From positions 70,001 to 134,000 of the forward strand of contig JAPDOI010000703.1 in NCBI GenBank assembly GCA_029168955.1: a stretch of 64,000 nt of DNA, read 5' to 3'. The notes below the pieces were generated by a model, which did no database searches, was not told where the DNA came from, and saw only the letters and a list, made by a program, of their open reading frames with translations. Every line of letters starts with the position of its first letter. Positions within the stretch are counted from its first letter, which is position 1. Both the position numbers and the translations under genes were made by a program. The DNA is from Aplectana chamaeleonis (Eukaryota > Nematoda > Chromadorea > Rhabditida > Cosmocercidae). Positions 45,870 through 58,930 of the stretch are shown piece by piece.

Positions 45870-46250
45870 AAACTTTTGAATCGACCTAATGCAGATGTTC
45901 ACAGAGAAGAGCGAGCTTGCTCCATCTACGTACTCCTACGTATCACATACATATCGAGCTTATGATCGAGTAATCGAGCGTCGGTGTCCGGAGAAGGAAA
46001 GGCAGGAGGAACAATCGTCATCTTTATAATCTGCTCCACTTGTGCGTCTATACTACTTGATCTGCGCAACTGTTGGATTTCGAAAATTGCGCAAAAGAAG
46101 TTTCCTGTTTTCTGTTTCCTAATTTTTTTCTTTTTTCCTAAGTTTTTTTCTGTTTTCTGTTTCTGTTTCCTAACAATTTTCCGCATATATGCTCTGGGGC
46201 ATTTCAGAACCCCAACCCTAAACAACAGTATAGCTGCAGTGTTAGTGAGT
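45870..46250. other. Downstream flank of serpin 2, nothing firm
   Basis: Contains TTTTCTGTTTCC-rich low-complexity sequence at 46100-46180. No gene seen. Confidence 0.5.
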
Positions 46251-46326
46251 GTCCTCATAGCACCGCATGTGAACGAGCACCTTCTGATGTTTGCAGGACT
46301 CAGGAGTCACACATGGTTGGTTGAAA

Positions 46327-46332
46327 TTTATA
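46327..46332 (-). other. Variant poly(A) signal of serpin 2
   Basis: TATAAA on the minus strand about 64 bases after the TGA, in the position aligned to the AATAAA of serpin 3. Homology to the serpin 3 flank continues for roughly another 100 bases. Confidence 0.45.
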
Positions 46333-46395
46333 GATCTGCCTCAGTGTTGAAACAGTAATTTTGTTTCAGTTTACTTCACAGAAGCAATCAGTTCT

Positions 46396-49300
46396 TCACA
46401 CGAATTGGCCCATAAATAGTGGTGCCTTGTCCTTGGTCAAAATGAAGAAGAATGGATGATCTGCCACAAAATTCACAGGCTTCTTTCTAGGTACTCCTTC
46501 AGCCACTAGTCCAAATACAGTTGCTGCAGCTGCCATGGTACCATCTTCATTCACCTGTTAGAAGCATAAATTAAACCGGTCTCTAAGTAACAGTTTTTGC
46601 TCTGAAAATCCAGATCATAAATGTTTAATTGAGGTTTAAATCGATTACCTCTATCATAGCCTTGTGTAGCGCTTCAGAAACTCTAAGAGGAGCCTCCAAA
46701 GAAATTCCTGACAGATCGGAGTCGTGGCTGAACATGTGGGAAACTCCCATGGTTATGAGTGCCTCCTTGAGTTTGAAGTCCGACTCAATCTTCATTTTGG
46801 GAATTGAAACCTGCATCGAAGAATAAGTATTGATAAGAAATTAGTAATTTCCAGTAACTTCAGAAATACCGCGGCATTTTGAGGTTGTTAGTTCGGCGCT
46901 ATAACTTAAAAACCTTCGGCGCGCGTGCGCTTTCACGCTGACTCATTTTCCTCACCCCTACATATACAATGTACATTCACATAAGCAGGATGTAATCGAA
47001 TGAAAATATAATTGCAATTTTTGCTACTTTCAAGTGGGCATATAGTTACGAAACAGGTTTGAAAATGCATTCCTGTGCGCTGGACTGCCGACGGAAATGT
47101 TGAAGATATTCAGAAAAGTATTTAAAGCATTGGTCATACTTCCGCCCCAAGCAGCTCGGCTAGGTGCATTTCTATAATATCGATCGTGTCGCTCCACATG
47201 ATCAATAGTACAGAAATGCACTGCACCTTGCCTCTCGGCGATGGGAGTATGGGATTATGAACGACGTCTGAACCAGGGGTGTGCTGAAAATTATTTTCGG
47301 TAAATTTTTTACCGAAAGTATTAACCGAATTTTTTTCTCGGTAAATACGGTAAAAACGGAAAATTCGGTGAAATTTCCGACTTCGACTTTGGTACATATC
47401 CCATACGAAAGCACAAATAAACAATATTATTCATGCATCATTTTTAAAAGTGCATGAGAGTAGTGCAAATAATGAGCGAGTTTTACATATGATACTGAGC
47501 TCAATGGCTGAATCCGATCAGCGGGACGTTGATTTTGAGAAAGAGTAACATTTAAAAAATTTCTGTCGTCAAAGCATTTTTTAGTGACTCAAAATTAGGC
47601 CAGCTGAGGAAAACATCCTTTCCGCATCAACTGTGCCAGGAGGCGCGCACAAGTTTTTATTGGTGGTGCTATGTGGGATGGGGGAAAGGCATTGTGGCGC
47701 GATGCACTTGGCCACGCCCATTTCACCGTGCCGCACTGAATTTGAGCTTCTACCCGTGGTTTCCCTCCCCTGCCAAAATTAGGGGATTTGTTGCGGCACG
47801 CAAAAATGGGCGTGGCCAAGTGCTATACAACAGTGCCCCCCTCATCCCACAAGCACCTTATTGGTCAATGAGGAAAGGTGTGGGTACGATAATTTCACAA
47901 TGGAGTCATCCCAGAACTGCAGTGGATCCAGTGTTGTGTCCGGGAGCTCAAAAGAATTTTCCCAGTTCCTGAAATGTCTGCTTCAGGACTGCTGCGCTGC
48001 TAACTTGTTCACATTTCTAAATAAAATATGTTTTTCTCATAGTGGTACATATCTCGACAAGAAGAAGCACTCAATACAAAAAGTGAAGGGATCGTTTGAA
48101 TATTCAGAACGTAAGCCGAACATATTGAAAAAAGAGTAGCAAAAATAATGATGAAAACGGTTTTCGTGCCAAGGGCATGCCATAACAGTGGCAATCACGT
48201 GAAATACGAGTAAGAAGTAGGCCGAATCGGCGAAAAACACCCAGTTTTTCTTTTCGGTAGAAATTTCGGTAAATTTCGAGAAAAATTCGGTAATTCAAAT
48301 TTTCCGAAAAACACCGGTAAATCCAGAAAATCGGTAAATCGGTAAACGGAAAATGCACACCCCTGGTCTGAACCCTGTTCCGTTTATATGTGTCTGGGTG
48401 GGGCAAGCAACGGAGTGGTCGGACGTGGCAAGTTATTGCAGTCATACGCAGATTTCGACACGATAAACCCATTAAGCCCTTTTTAATCAGACTCGCCATG
48501 AAGTAAAGAGGCTATGTATACTTGGCTGCTCACTTGAAATCGTTATTGTACGTCTCATAGCAGCCTCTGGTTCGAAGCCAAATTCATTTCCGTTCATCGC
48601 GTGCGTCTGCGCCCTTCTCCCCACACTTTATCGCTGTCTTTACCCTAGCTCAGCACATGCAAGAGTAGCAACAGAGTTCATTTAGCTCCGAACCAGAGAA
48701 TATGTGCTCGCAGTCCATACCAGAGAGGCGGACAAGGGGGTTGGATCTGCAAACAGAGCGGTGGCGTTCATTAGTCTATGAATTAGCTTGGCTGATCTCA
48801 GTCACCAATCGCTAATGCTTTTCTGAGACTAAATATTCGAAAGAAGGAGCATACATTCGAGAAAAGACGCAGCACTCATGGTCAACATGTCACTCAATTA
48901 CACTGGCACGAAAAAAAGCTTACCCCACTTAGTTGCTCTCAACAGCCTTGCTGCTCTCAACAAAAAGAAGTGAGGGAAGAACTTCAGGTGACAATGAACA
49001 AGTATGATAATGGTCGTTTGTCTCTCTTTCATTGCTGGTTAGGCTTTCCCGATTAACGATGGCCATTTCTGTCAGTATCATGGGTCCAGTGAGGGCCAGC
49101 GCTTACAATAATCGAATCTGTGATTGGGGAGTTGGGCAACTTTCTGGCGTACTTTCTGTTGTTAACTGTGCGATTTTGTATTGAAACCAGCTTTTCCAAT
49201 AATTTGTTGTTCCAATCACTCATGATTTCACGCCTCATCATACACTGGCACTGGTACCAACCAAGTAGTTACGAAGAATCTCTATAAGTCACTGAAAACG

Positions 49301-52300
49301 GCACACCTTCGTGGCAGATAATCGTGGACCCAATGACGCGGATAGGGGTTAAATAACCCTCTTCATGGTACTCCTCGCGGGCCCTATAGACTACTCCCGG
49401 AGAGAGATTTGCTCAGCGAACCCTCTCGCACCTTTTTCAATACACCTGATGCCGGTCCCACGAAGAATGTTCGGTGTTTGAGGAAGGGATGTCAGCGGCC
49501 ATGAAGTCATCGGTTGAGCCAACGGGAAGCTGTGCCCCTCCGACGCCGAATGGAATACTAGGCTGGGATTCATTAACGCTAAACCGGGGGACCCAGCAGG
49601 GTTTGTTTGGAAACGTTCGCTAACCTACCGTTCATCATCGCTAGGTTCGGTCAGGACTGGGCTACGCCTAGGTTCCATGTGACCGCACCTCGGGAAAGTT
49701 GGTTTCGTTTGGTCCCAGCTGGGGCAGCTAACCAAACCAAACCCTGCTGGGACCCAATGCGTTCATAATTCCCAGCCCTGAGGAATGTCGCCCCACATAG
49801 AAAGATTAGGGTAGAAAAGCGGAGAGACGGCTAGTGGCCGACTCAAGATTTCATAGCAGTGTGAGGATTAGGGTTGTTTCGGTGCGCCTCAAGCCACCGT
49901 TGAATCTACGACACTTTTGTGGAAAAGTATTTCAAGGTGAGCCAGTCAAATTAACTCACGCCGGAACGTCCCGCCACAGAAGGGCCGACGATACATCTTT
50001 CAATTCTTTTCTATCTTCCACGAGCCGTCATCAGACAGCTGGCTGGCATTCAACCTCCAACAATTTTTTTCATTCTCTTGCTTTTTCCTTGTAATTTTCA
50101 GGTTCAAAATCCGATAGGAGGGTAATAAGGGAAGATGAAAAAAGTTTGGAGAAACTAAGTGCTCATTTGAAAGTAAGTGGAGCAAATCCCTTATTTTTTC
50201 AACAAAAACTGTCTGAAACTTAGTACACTGTCTCTACAAACTCACAGAAGGCTTCGATTGCATGACAAATAGGAAACTAGAAAAAATTCCACCAATTGAG
50301 AACTGCTTTACCCACCCCGCGGCGATTTGAAAAGCCATGTTGTCGTTGCTGTGGGTCTGTGACAGTACATAAATGACCCGCGCCTAAAATTCCCCAAATG
50401 GCTGCAAGGATTCCAAAAAAATAAAATTTTCATTGCTTGACAAAAACCGAAGGGAATTTTTCTGGTCCAAAACATTCAAGGGGGGTCGCTTACGGAGCTG
50501 AACCCGAACCTGAAGTCTACTTGCCGCCAGACTTAGGGTGGCTGTTGATTACGGTAGACATAATGTCTTTTAACTGGCGTTTCTTACCTCAAAATTTCGA
50601 TAATCGAAAAACGGTCCTTAAATTCGTGTCCCCACAGAAAAGTTTTGAGTGAAGTCTGAGACCTTGACCGAGATACCGTATACCCAGAGTTGCATACCAT
50701 ACTATAAGGTAATGACTAGAGATTTGTGTTAGGCAGCCCAGATAAATCCTATGTACAGGCTAAAAAACGGCGAAATTCACTTGGTTCCTATGTGTGCTGG
50801 TGCGGAGCGGAAGTTAGAGACAGTGAGAGAGCGTAGGGCAGACGGAAGCCGAGGCGTCGCGCGCGCCGCTCGCGCCTCGAATGATGTGATTTACGACGTT
50901 TTATAGAGGGTGTAAGTTTCGAGGCGATTTCATCGGAGCATTCTTGAAATCGTCAAAAGTCGCGTTTGGTCATCAAAATGTCCCCCATTTTGAAGCGTCG
51001 GAACGAATTTCTTGAATAACGACGAGAAATTTCAAGCTCAATCCGAGTAAAATTTTTGAACGTCGTGGAAATTGTCATTCGTTAACCCCATTTTACTTCG
51101 CAAATCTATCAAAATGCCCACACTTGCAGATCTCCTGTTAATCCCTGAATCAATCAGGGGATTTGGAAAACGGACAATCAGTGCTGTGTTCCATACCTAC
51201 AACTATCGAAATATGATTTTATGGAAGCCTTCGGAAAGGGTAAGGTAAGCCCAAGAAAATGCGTGTCATTCGCTCAACGAGAACCACCGGAAACGATCAT
51301 TGATGTGCAACGGTGCAGTTGAGAGGGCTTAGGATCCGTCCATACCAAACGACAGGAGGCAAGCGTCAAGGCGTCGAAGAGCCATGACGCTTGGCGGGTG
51401 ACACATGCAACGTGTCCGAGGACGGAACGGGTTTAGCGATGATATTGATATTTTTAATGACACCCGCGGCTGTCCCTATGCCTCCACCGTCAGCGACAGG
51501 CCATCTGTAGTGGTCGCTGGGGAGTGAGATCAATAACAAAAGTCGAACATGCAAACCCTCGGCATCACTTGACGCTTCGACGTTTGCTATGAACAGAGCC
51601 CTAGGGGTCGCTTATAATTTCGCCGCGGCGCGGCGAGCGGCAATACAGCCATATTAATCAAGCGACACCGCCTCGCAGCGCCGCAAGGCTTTTGAAGTTT
51701 TTGAAATCTTCCAACGGCGCTGCACGCCTCCGCCGCTTGGGTGCTACCGCGTTCGCTTTTCAAATCATTTTACTCTAAAGAATTTTTTCGAAGACTATCT
51801 GTTTTCCAGTGCAGTGAAATAAAACAAAAAATTATACATTTTTCTTTGCAGAAAAAATCACTCATTACAATCATACAATTGTACAGTCGTAAACAAATAT
51901 GACATCGAAAGTAAATAATTAGGGATACAAGAAAAGATGAAAAGTGAGAAATTAATGTTTTTCTAACAAAATTAATGTAGAGATACGCAAACCTCCGTCG
52001 AATGCATGATCAGGTACGCAAATTCGCGTCGCTGAATGAATTCGATGCAGCCCAATTAAGCATCCTAGTTCGTTTTATGAAATAATATGGTGTTAGACAT
52101 CAAGCCCTCACTTCAGTCGCACTGGACTGGTGGGTCTCCAGACCTTACTGAAAGTGTCTAGAGCGCATAGTAGCCCTTGCGCAAATATGATTGACTTGCC
52201 CAGAAATGCTCGAAACGAAAGCTAAAAATGTTGCTCATCAGTGTTTTCGCGCATAGAAATGCATGCATAGAAATGCGTTCCATCGGTAACTGCAAGATCC

Positions 52301-55300
52301 TATGGGAAAGCCCAAATACCGATTTCCCTACATTACTTGATGAGATTTGAGAGCGGGAAACTTCGTTACCGTTACTAAGGTCCAGTCCAACCTTGAAAGC
52401 AAACTCTGGATTTTCTTCCCATTCAGCTTTGAGCGGAGTGGAGAGAAGCCAAATCTGAAACAGTAACTGCTCCCCTACCTCAACAATAGTGATCGACTAA
52501 AATGACGCTAAAACCTGTCTTTTGGTAAGAAAATGTTGAACGCATAGGAACTATCTAAGTATTGCAGAGACAACACTTGCATGTCTTCGTCTTCTGTATA
52601 CAGTCGATGCTCATAAAATTCATTCATGAACTCAATCTGAATATTTTCTATAAAGTAACCATTATTGAAAAAGCGGAGAGCTCTGCTTTAGTGCATTTTC
52701 GCAGCTTCTACCTATGTGGAAGAGAAGCTCTTGAGGATTACTCACTTTTCTGGCATTATTCTGAGCAGAATAGAAATCTGCATGCTTGTTGTAATCCTTG
52801 TCGAATTTGTAGTCCCACTCAGCGGTAAAGAAAATAGTGTTGACAATGAAAGAGAAAGCATCTGCAAGTGAAACATTCACGCGATTTGCATGGTCTGTTT
52901 GTGCACTCCTTTGTTTATGTTTGTCCAACCGCAATTTGACTGAGCAGCCCAAAGGCATGCCCTCATTCCAATCATTTTCGTGTGAGTCTGAATGGGCCAC
53001 CAAAGGCTGAGGCTCAGAGAATGGAGACTGGAAGTGCGCGGAGGGCTCCTGCTTTGAAATTTTATTAGAAGGTTTAAAATGGGCCGTTAGGCTTGGAGAA
53101 GAGGGGATTTCTAAGCTCTACTCCTTCAGTACGTCTAAACCTTTGTTGAATAGAATACCAGACGTGATTCTTTTCCCAAAATGCGCCTGTGACGCGTATT
53201 TGCCTTAAAGGCAGTGTTCACGATAATCTTCGTTTATGAGATTATTCACTAAATCGATTGATTGGCCCTCGGGTAGAACTGAAATGACGAAGACATTAAG
53301 ATAAGTGCATCAGAAGGGCCCGATTTCCTTTCCTCTCACTCCGCCTTTTTACTCTCACAGGAACTGTTCGTTGTGACAGTGAAATCTTTTGTGGGCCCGT
53401 ACTTCGAAATTCTCTACCGTCTGTTGCTCCGTTCTTTGCTTCGGACCCTAACTAATACTGATTCGCCTAAAAAATTCGTCCATTTTCGGCTAGTCCCATT
53501 TTTCACCTGTGGCGACCACCTCGAACATGTTCATCCAACCGGACAACTAGACCGATCCTGAGAATAATGTCGTTGAAATAAGGCGTTTTAGTGCTTTTCT
53601 CGCCGTTTCTTCGGAATTTTGGTAACACTTGGTGGCCAACGCATTGTTTTGAGTAGAAAACTCGGGAACGAAAATCATAGTGAAAACTGCCTTTGAATTG
53701 CTGTTTTCGTATTGACAGTTTGCAAATCAAGAAAAACCATTTCTTTGCCTAGTTTCGACCCGACTCCATCTTCTTGAAATAGAATCAGGTCTCATTCGGT
53801 AAAGACGTGTGTCATTCTCAAAATCAGATAAATTTTCAAATCAGAACAATGAGGCAAATCCAACAGTTTTTCTAGATTTCTACATTGTCTACTCCTAAAA
53901 AAACGGTGCATTCGTTGCGATTTCGCGTCGAAGATGCGTATAATTGTGACTGGTATCCTGTAGTTCGGACTTAAAGACAGTGTTCTCGGAAAAAAACGGC
54001 TGTCGTGCTATCGTCATGAAAAGGTAGATCTGGGCATCGCAAAAGTGAAAATAAGCAAAAAAATTGGATAAAAAACGCTCAGAAACAAGTTATTGCTTGG
54101 TGTCCTCCCGCCACAAATTATCAAGAATTATATAAAAGCCTCATCACCGTTTTCTGTTTTCATTCTAAAGAGATTGCAGAGCACTTCTAGACACTACTGG
54201 CTACGTTAAAAGCAAAATAAAAGACTGATATGCAAGCATCATGGAAATGGCATCAATTATTGGCCTGGCCAATCCAAGTAATTAGCCGTTCTGACTTGTT
54301 TTTGTGCGTTTTCCTGCGAATTTTCACTTTTGTCTCTCCTTATTTCTATTTTCATAATTACCAGGCCTGCATTTTCATGAAGGGAGCTCACAAATTAACC
54401 GAACTCAGCCTTTAAGTGGAAAAAGCGGCTGCAAAAGGCCTATAACCAAACACATTAATCAATTTGCCACCGCAAAGTGTAGAACAGATGATTTCTGTTT
54501 TGTTGGGCTGTTTGCTGAAGAACGATGGTAATCATGCAGCGGATATTGAAGAAAGATGTGCGAAAGCTACGTCTGCATTCAATTCTCTAACCAAGTGTTT
54601 GTGGTCAACTTCCATCGCGGATTAAGTCAAGTTGTAGTTGTAGTCTACTTATCCGCCATTGGCCCTATCATGATGTACGGATTGGAGACGTGGGCAGCAC
54701 CGAGAACGCATATGGAAAGGTTGGATCCCATGGAGAGGAAGCTGTTTAGACGATTGCTTGGGTATATTTGGTAGCGTATGTGCCATAACAAAAATCTCTA
54801 CAACGAAACGATTGACTGGTGGGAGGTGCCAACATCTCCCAACGCCATCTCAAGCGGCACCGTAACGTAGACTTCGTTTATTGGGCAGTTTTTATGATAA
54901 CCCCCAGATAGTCTTGTTCAACACACTCTCAGGATGCTACCGAGTTCTGTCTGGAAACGGCCGCCTGGACGTGTGGTGAAGGAAGATTTGAAATCACTCG
55001 GTATTGAAAGTTAATTCAAGCGCGATGTTTAACATCGCAGGAAGTGGAAAAGCGACCGATGGATAGATTGGGTTAAAATTGTGGCTGAACACCGTGTCAA
55101 GAAACTACTAGAACGGCAAACTTTGGTAAAGAAGCGGAATGACCTCGTCAGGCGAAAGCCGACCGATGAGGTAAGTAAGTAAGCTACCGTTGAGAGGAAA
55201 GCGAATGTCAGATTCATTAATGGTCACTAAAATTACGCCTCTGGACGAGTGCTGTTGGGGCGATGAAAGTAGAGCATCAACAAGTTGATCTTCGAATAAA

Positions 55301-56313
55301 GGGCGTTGGAAAAAGGCTTTGTCACCGTGTATTCCATGTTGATAGCTACACAATGAACGCAAAAACACAAAAACATCACTTTCAGGTGTGCGCTTTTGAT
55401 CTGGTGATTACACAAAATACGGTGACGCGATAGCGCACGCGGTCCTAACATTGTTCCCTCATTTCGGGCGCTGTAGTACATGGGTAATCGCCCTGGAGTA
55501 TTGGCGCACTAACGATTTTTTCTTTGTAAGCAAACAGCAAACGGATAATCGGAGAAACGCGCAAATAGTTTTAAGTAGAACTATCTAAGACTGTGTATAA
55601 AATTTCAGTCCGTCATAAAACAAAATAGACATGGATGACGTAGCGTGAGGCCAGAGGATAGGAACGAAGCTGGGGAAATGTACCTTTAACCATGTCCGCA
55701 GATACCATATCTCCAATTTTACCTTCGGTGTTGTATCTTATGTAGTTGTTGATATGCTATAATACTTGAGCATACTTGCTAAGAATTTGTTGAATACCAA
55801 ACGAAACAACCTCGGCTGTTTCTTCAATATTTTCAAAATCAAGGGCCTTCACTCTTGCGCGGTACTTCTCCGTTATTAGGTGATGGTATGCCTTCTCAAT
55901 CCGATAATTGAAGCTGTAATTTCGATAGGCATTTGTTACAAAGGTACTCATGTTCAGAAGCTTCAAAAAAGACAAACTCCAAGAAAAAGCCGTTTGCGAT
56001 ACTGCTCTTCACTCCATGTGTTGCGTTTCCGATGTCATGTGCCAATTTTGAGTAGTAGTCTACAGTTTCTTTGTCCGACGCTCCTATGAATGAATAGTTA
56101 GAGCTCCTTGAATTGATTTGCGAGACGGATCATCAAGTCCGGACCTTTCGAAATAACACTGTCAATCTCCGCCTTGGTCTTGCCTCTCGCCCCAGCTTGA
56201 ACCATTGCGAGAGCAAAAATTACAGAAACCGGAGAAATTACCAGTGACTCGCCGGCCGGAACACAGCGGAGCAAGTCCAGTCCGAAGTCTGTTTCCACAG
56301 TTGGGAAGTCCAT
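46396..56313 (-). CDS. Serpin 2, complete nine-exon gene, 364 aa
   Basis: This is an inhibitory-type serpin of the nematode SRP family. Coding exons are 56313-56145, 56083-55978, 55913-55811, 55756-55684, 52861-52746, 52636-52515, 52454-52370, 46810-46649 and 46554-46396. They sum to 364 codons plus TGA, the usual serpin length. From the second exon on, lengths (106, 103, 73, 116, 122, 85 nt) equal those of serpin 1, and the 162-nt exon equals that of serpin 3. The hinge reads EDGTMAAAAT, with G at P15, T at P14 and alanines at P12-P9, the pattern of loops that insert into the central sheet. The loop continues VFGLVAEGVPRKKP, then the conserved FVADHPFFF and a short end FMGQFV. There is no signal peptide. 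Introns of 2.8 kb and 5.6 kb hold transposons. The TGA falls where serpin 3 has GGA, so the tail is nine residues shorter. An AATAAA-like TATAAA lies at 46327-46332. Confidence 0.9.
47274..48365. mobile_element. Non-autonomous hAT element with exact 8-bp duplication, in the serpin 2 intron
   Basis: CAGGGGTGTGCTGAAAAT at the left and AAAATGCACACCCCTG at the right; GTCTGAAC flanks it at 47266-47273 and 48366-48373. Subterminal regions are full of TTCGGTAAAT/ATTTACCGAA repeats. It is absent from the matching intron of serpin 3. No transposase. Confidence 0.9.
48375..49580. other. Serpin 2 intron sequence shared with serpin 3
   Basis: Segments at 48390-48470 and 48740-49210 align with 60000-60100 and 60570-60587 plus 61746-62150 of the serpin 3 intron (for example GAGCGGTGGCGTTCA, and GCATACATTCGAGAAAAGACGC against GCATACATTCAGAAAAAGATGC). 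No exon seen. Confidence 0.6.
49587..49755. mobile_element. Short MITE with GGGACCCAGCAGGG TIR
   Basis: GGGACCCAGCAGGGTTTGTT at the left and AACCAAACCCTGCTGGGACC at the right are inverted. GCTAACC and CTAGGTTCGGTC words occur inside. It lies in the large serpin 2 intron. Confidence 0.65.
50455..50690. mobile_element. Fragment of the long-TIR TA element
   Basis: CCAAAACATTCAAGGGGGGT through ACCGTATACCCA aligns with 44262-44510, strongly diverged and lacking both ends. Confidence 0.55.
51332..51600. mobile_element. PIF/Harbinger-like MITE, third copy
   Basis: Same family as 5862-6436: GGATCCGTCCATACCAAACG at the left, CGTTTGCTATGAACAGAGCC at the right, shared core CCTCCACCGTCAGCGACAGG. TTA at the left and CTA at the right. 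It lies in the large serpin 2 intron. Confidence 0.75.
53208..53693. mobile_element. AAGGCAG MITE, copy in the serpin 2 intron
   Basis: TA then AAGGCAGTGTTCACGATAA at the left and CATAGTGAAAACTGCCTT at the right. The right-hand TA has decayed to TG. Confidence 0.75.
53974..54412. mobile_element. AAGGCAG-type MITE, diverged, second copy in the same intron
   Basis: AAGACAGTGTTCTCGG at the left and ACCGAACTCAGCCTT at the right, flanked by TA on both sides (53972-53973, 54413-54414). Confidence 0.65.
54590..55184 (+). mobile_element. RTE-type LINE, 3' remnant
   Basis: Reads PIMMYGLETWAAP, MERLDPMERKLFRRLLGY and CHNKNLYNE, then with frame changes VKEDLKSLGIES-like, WKSDRWIDW-like and RRKPTDE-like stretches. 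It ends in (GTAA)n at 55171-55184. This is the C-terminal end of an RTE reverse transcriptase protein and the usual RTE tail. Many lesions. It lies antisense in the third large intron of serpin 2. Confidence 0.75.
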
Positions 56314-56616
56314 TACCACTATTCTAGAATTAACATTTTGGAGCACATTTAATAAAATATGAATAATGGCCTACAACCCAAAGGCAAAGCAACAGTAAAC
56401 AAATCCGAAACCATAAGAAGGCCTTCGGAAAAAAAAGAAAAAAGTGCGACGGCTGACAAGGCAATATGAGGTTTCTTGCAAGGTACTTCACATCATTCAC
56501 GGTGGAAGCATTCACGACTTCGCCCACGTCTCTTACTCAGTCTTCACCGTTTATGGCATTAAAATGGCGTTATTAATGGTAACCGGAAAGCAGTGATTCA
56601 GAAGATGTCTTTCTCG

Positions 56617-57058
56617 AAGGCATGGTTTGCGATGTAAACCACCCTCCATTTTTCATGCTTAATTTTATGAATGAGCCCGGTAGACCACTTCTGCGCGTCA
56701 AAAACGTAGGGTCAAGAGGTTGGATGGGTTTAAAGATGAGGATCCGCCACCAGTTTTCATCAGTCGTCTGCCACTTTCTCATAGAATGTTGATGCGACAG
56801 TCCAACAACATTAAAACAGTTACGGCACAAACTCCGCATGCAGAAAAACTTCGAAAATGACAGTGACGAGGTCTCCGAATACAGAAAAATTTCAAAAACA
56901 AGTTTGGCGCGGAGGTTGAATTCTATTTTCCAGTAATGACGTTCCCTTACGAATGATGGTTTTTCATCGGCCCTTTCGACATTTTTGTTCACTGGAGAGC
57001 CCAAGCTACACAAAGACATGAAAAAATAATTCGCGGCTTTCAGCGCATACGATGCCTT
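56617..57058. mobile_element. AAGGCATCG-type MITE upstream of serpin 2
   Basis: Homologous over its whole length to 62268-62728 (GAGCCCGGT(A/G)GACCAC, AATGACAGTGACGAGG). The right end is GCATACGATGCCTT then TA. It sits about 300 bases before the serpin 2 ATG, where promoter sequence would be expected. Confidence 0.7.
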
Positions 57059-57429
57059 TAATGGAATCGCCTCAAGCCAATTCCTCTTCATTGGCTATAA
57101 AAAACCTTCGCACCACCCAACATCACTGCCCATCTTCTGGCTGACAAAGGCGCTGAGAAACTTCACCAAGTAGAGATCTCGACTAAAAAGTTTCTTTTTG
57201 CCCAGTTTCGTTGAATTTTTTCTTATTCGGTGACTATAATCTTGCACCTCTTGCATATTCTTCCAGCAAATCTCGAAATTATTCAGTGTTATAAAATACC
57301 AGTAGTTGAGCGTTGATTCGAGAGAATAGGAGAAGGGCGAAAGAATGTGATTGCTAGTCGAGGCTCCGAGTCCTGAAGGTGGATGACGCAGGCAACTGAC
57401 TACGTACGGTAAGCGAATGTGTTCGAGTT

Positions 57430-58930
57430 GTTATTGTGACATTTTCAAGGTATTTGTACTGCGTGCTCCACAACGTACAGTGCATGCGTGTGAATACTTC
57501 ATTTCAGCACAACTGCCATAGCTAAATTTAATAAAGGCCCTAACTTGCCATGTTATCGTTTTCAGTTTTCACTCGAATGTAAAGGGCATGTATAAAGCCG
57601 CTCGTAGTGTTAACATTCCATAGTTCGTCGAAATGGTCAAGAATATATGTCTTTCGGAGTTTCCGACGTTATCAGTTGAGTGATTTCTGCACTGTTAACG
57701 AATGTATCCTACTTTTTCTGTTTACGTTTTCCTCGGCGTTGGTACTGTGTTACACAATATAGAGTACTTGCGATTGAATGGTCTACTTTGACCCATATGC
57801 CACGCAAAAGCTGAAGTTGTTAAAGCCCCTACCTTGTCCCAGTAACGCCTTCAGTCACCACTCAAGTGTCTAGTGCATGTCTGGGGCAGACTGTTATGAG
57901 AACCTTTCATAATTCGTCAAAGTGGATGGTAGAAGATGCTGCTCAGAGATTTTGACTTGACTGAGGAAACAACGGTTGTTAATACACATATCCTACTTGT
58001 CCACGTGCGCACCTCGATAAATCTTGGCACTGTGATTGACACTTGTGGTATTGAAGTGGTTGAAGAGAGACCAAGACTGTTATATCCTCTCTATTTGGCT
58101 GACGTTTCGGCGATTTGCGCCTTCTCCGGAGCCTGCAAAACCCGAATTAAGACTCACGAGACTACCCTATCGAACCCCATTTCAATTCGCGCAATAATTT
58201 TAGTCTGATGAATTGACGGGGCTGCGACGGTAGATCACCCCGAGCGAATCGAAACCCATTCTCCAGTGAGGTCGTCAACCCCGCACGGCCAGCCGCCTAG
58301 TCCATGCATCAGACTAAAATGAAAACGGAAACCATACCAACCTTTGAAGGGGACAAAGGACAAAGGTTTGGTTCACTTCCAGAGAGAATTCTTCTCTGTA
58401 GATTCAAATGAGGTTTAGGAGGGTAGATTCATGGATCTAAATTCGATTTTTCGAGGCTCCGCAAATGCGAAAATAGCAGAAACGCCAGCCAAGTAAAGAG
58501 GTTATAGCAATCTCTGTCTCGCTTCAATCACGCAGTACCACAATTATATCCTAGTTATTATGATGGCATTTCCTTCGGCCTTCGGTTCTGTGTTTCACAA
58601 TGCACTCTGTACTGAAATGTATTTCATCTGGTACACAGGAGGTGAACTTAAATAAAGGCCCTAACTTGTCATGTTATCGTTTCTAGTTGTGACACGTATG
58701 TAAAGGGCATGTGTGGGCAGTGTTGATCTTTCACAGTGCGTCGAAGTGGGTAACAATGGGTGTCTATCGGAGTTTCCGACATTATCAGTCGACCGATTTC
58801 AGCACTGTTAACGAATGTATCACAGTCTCTACTATGACGTTTTCTTCGGTCTTGGCACTGTTCTACAGAATATACAGTCTGTAGTGTTAAAATTGTACCG
58901 AAATGTAGTTTTTTTCAGTTGAAAACGTCT
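57430..58930. repeat. Degenerate tandem repeat, about 280-bp unit, with an insert
   Basis: GCACTGTTAACGAATGTATC occurs at 57689 and 58802, with a diverged form at 57970. Other blocks (AATAAAGGCCCTAACTTG at 57527 and 58656, TCGGAGTTTCCGAC at 57654 and 58767) show the same period. 58000-58550 interrupts the series and includes a short MITE-like inverted pair ATTTTAGTCTGATG at 58198 and CATCAGACTAAAAT at 58307. The block fills the gap between serpins 2 and 3. Confidence 0.65.

Noticed and set aside
48560..48600. GGTTCGAAGCC as a tRNA T-loop
   Set aside because: No acceptor stem, anticodon arm or D-loop fits around it.
54590..55184. Host gene with METWAAP-like sequence
   Set aside because: The order of motifs and the GTAA tail mark it as an RTE LINE end, with several stops.
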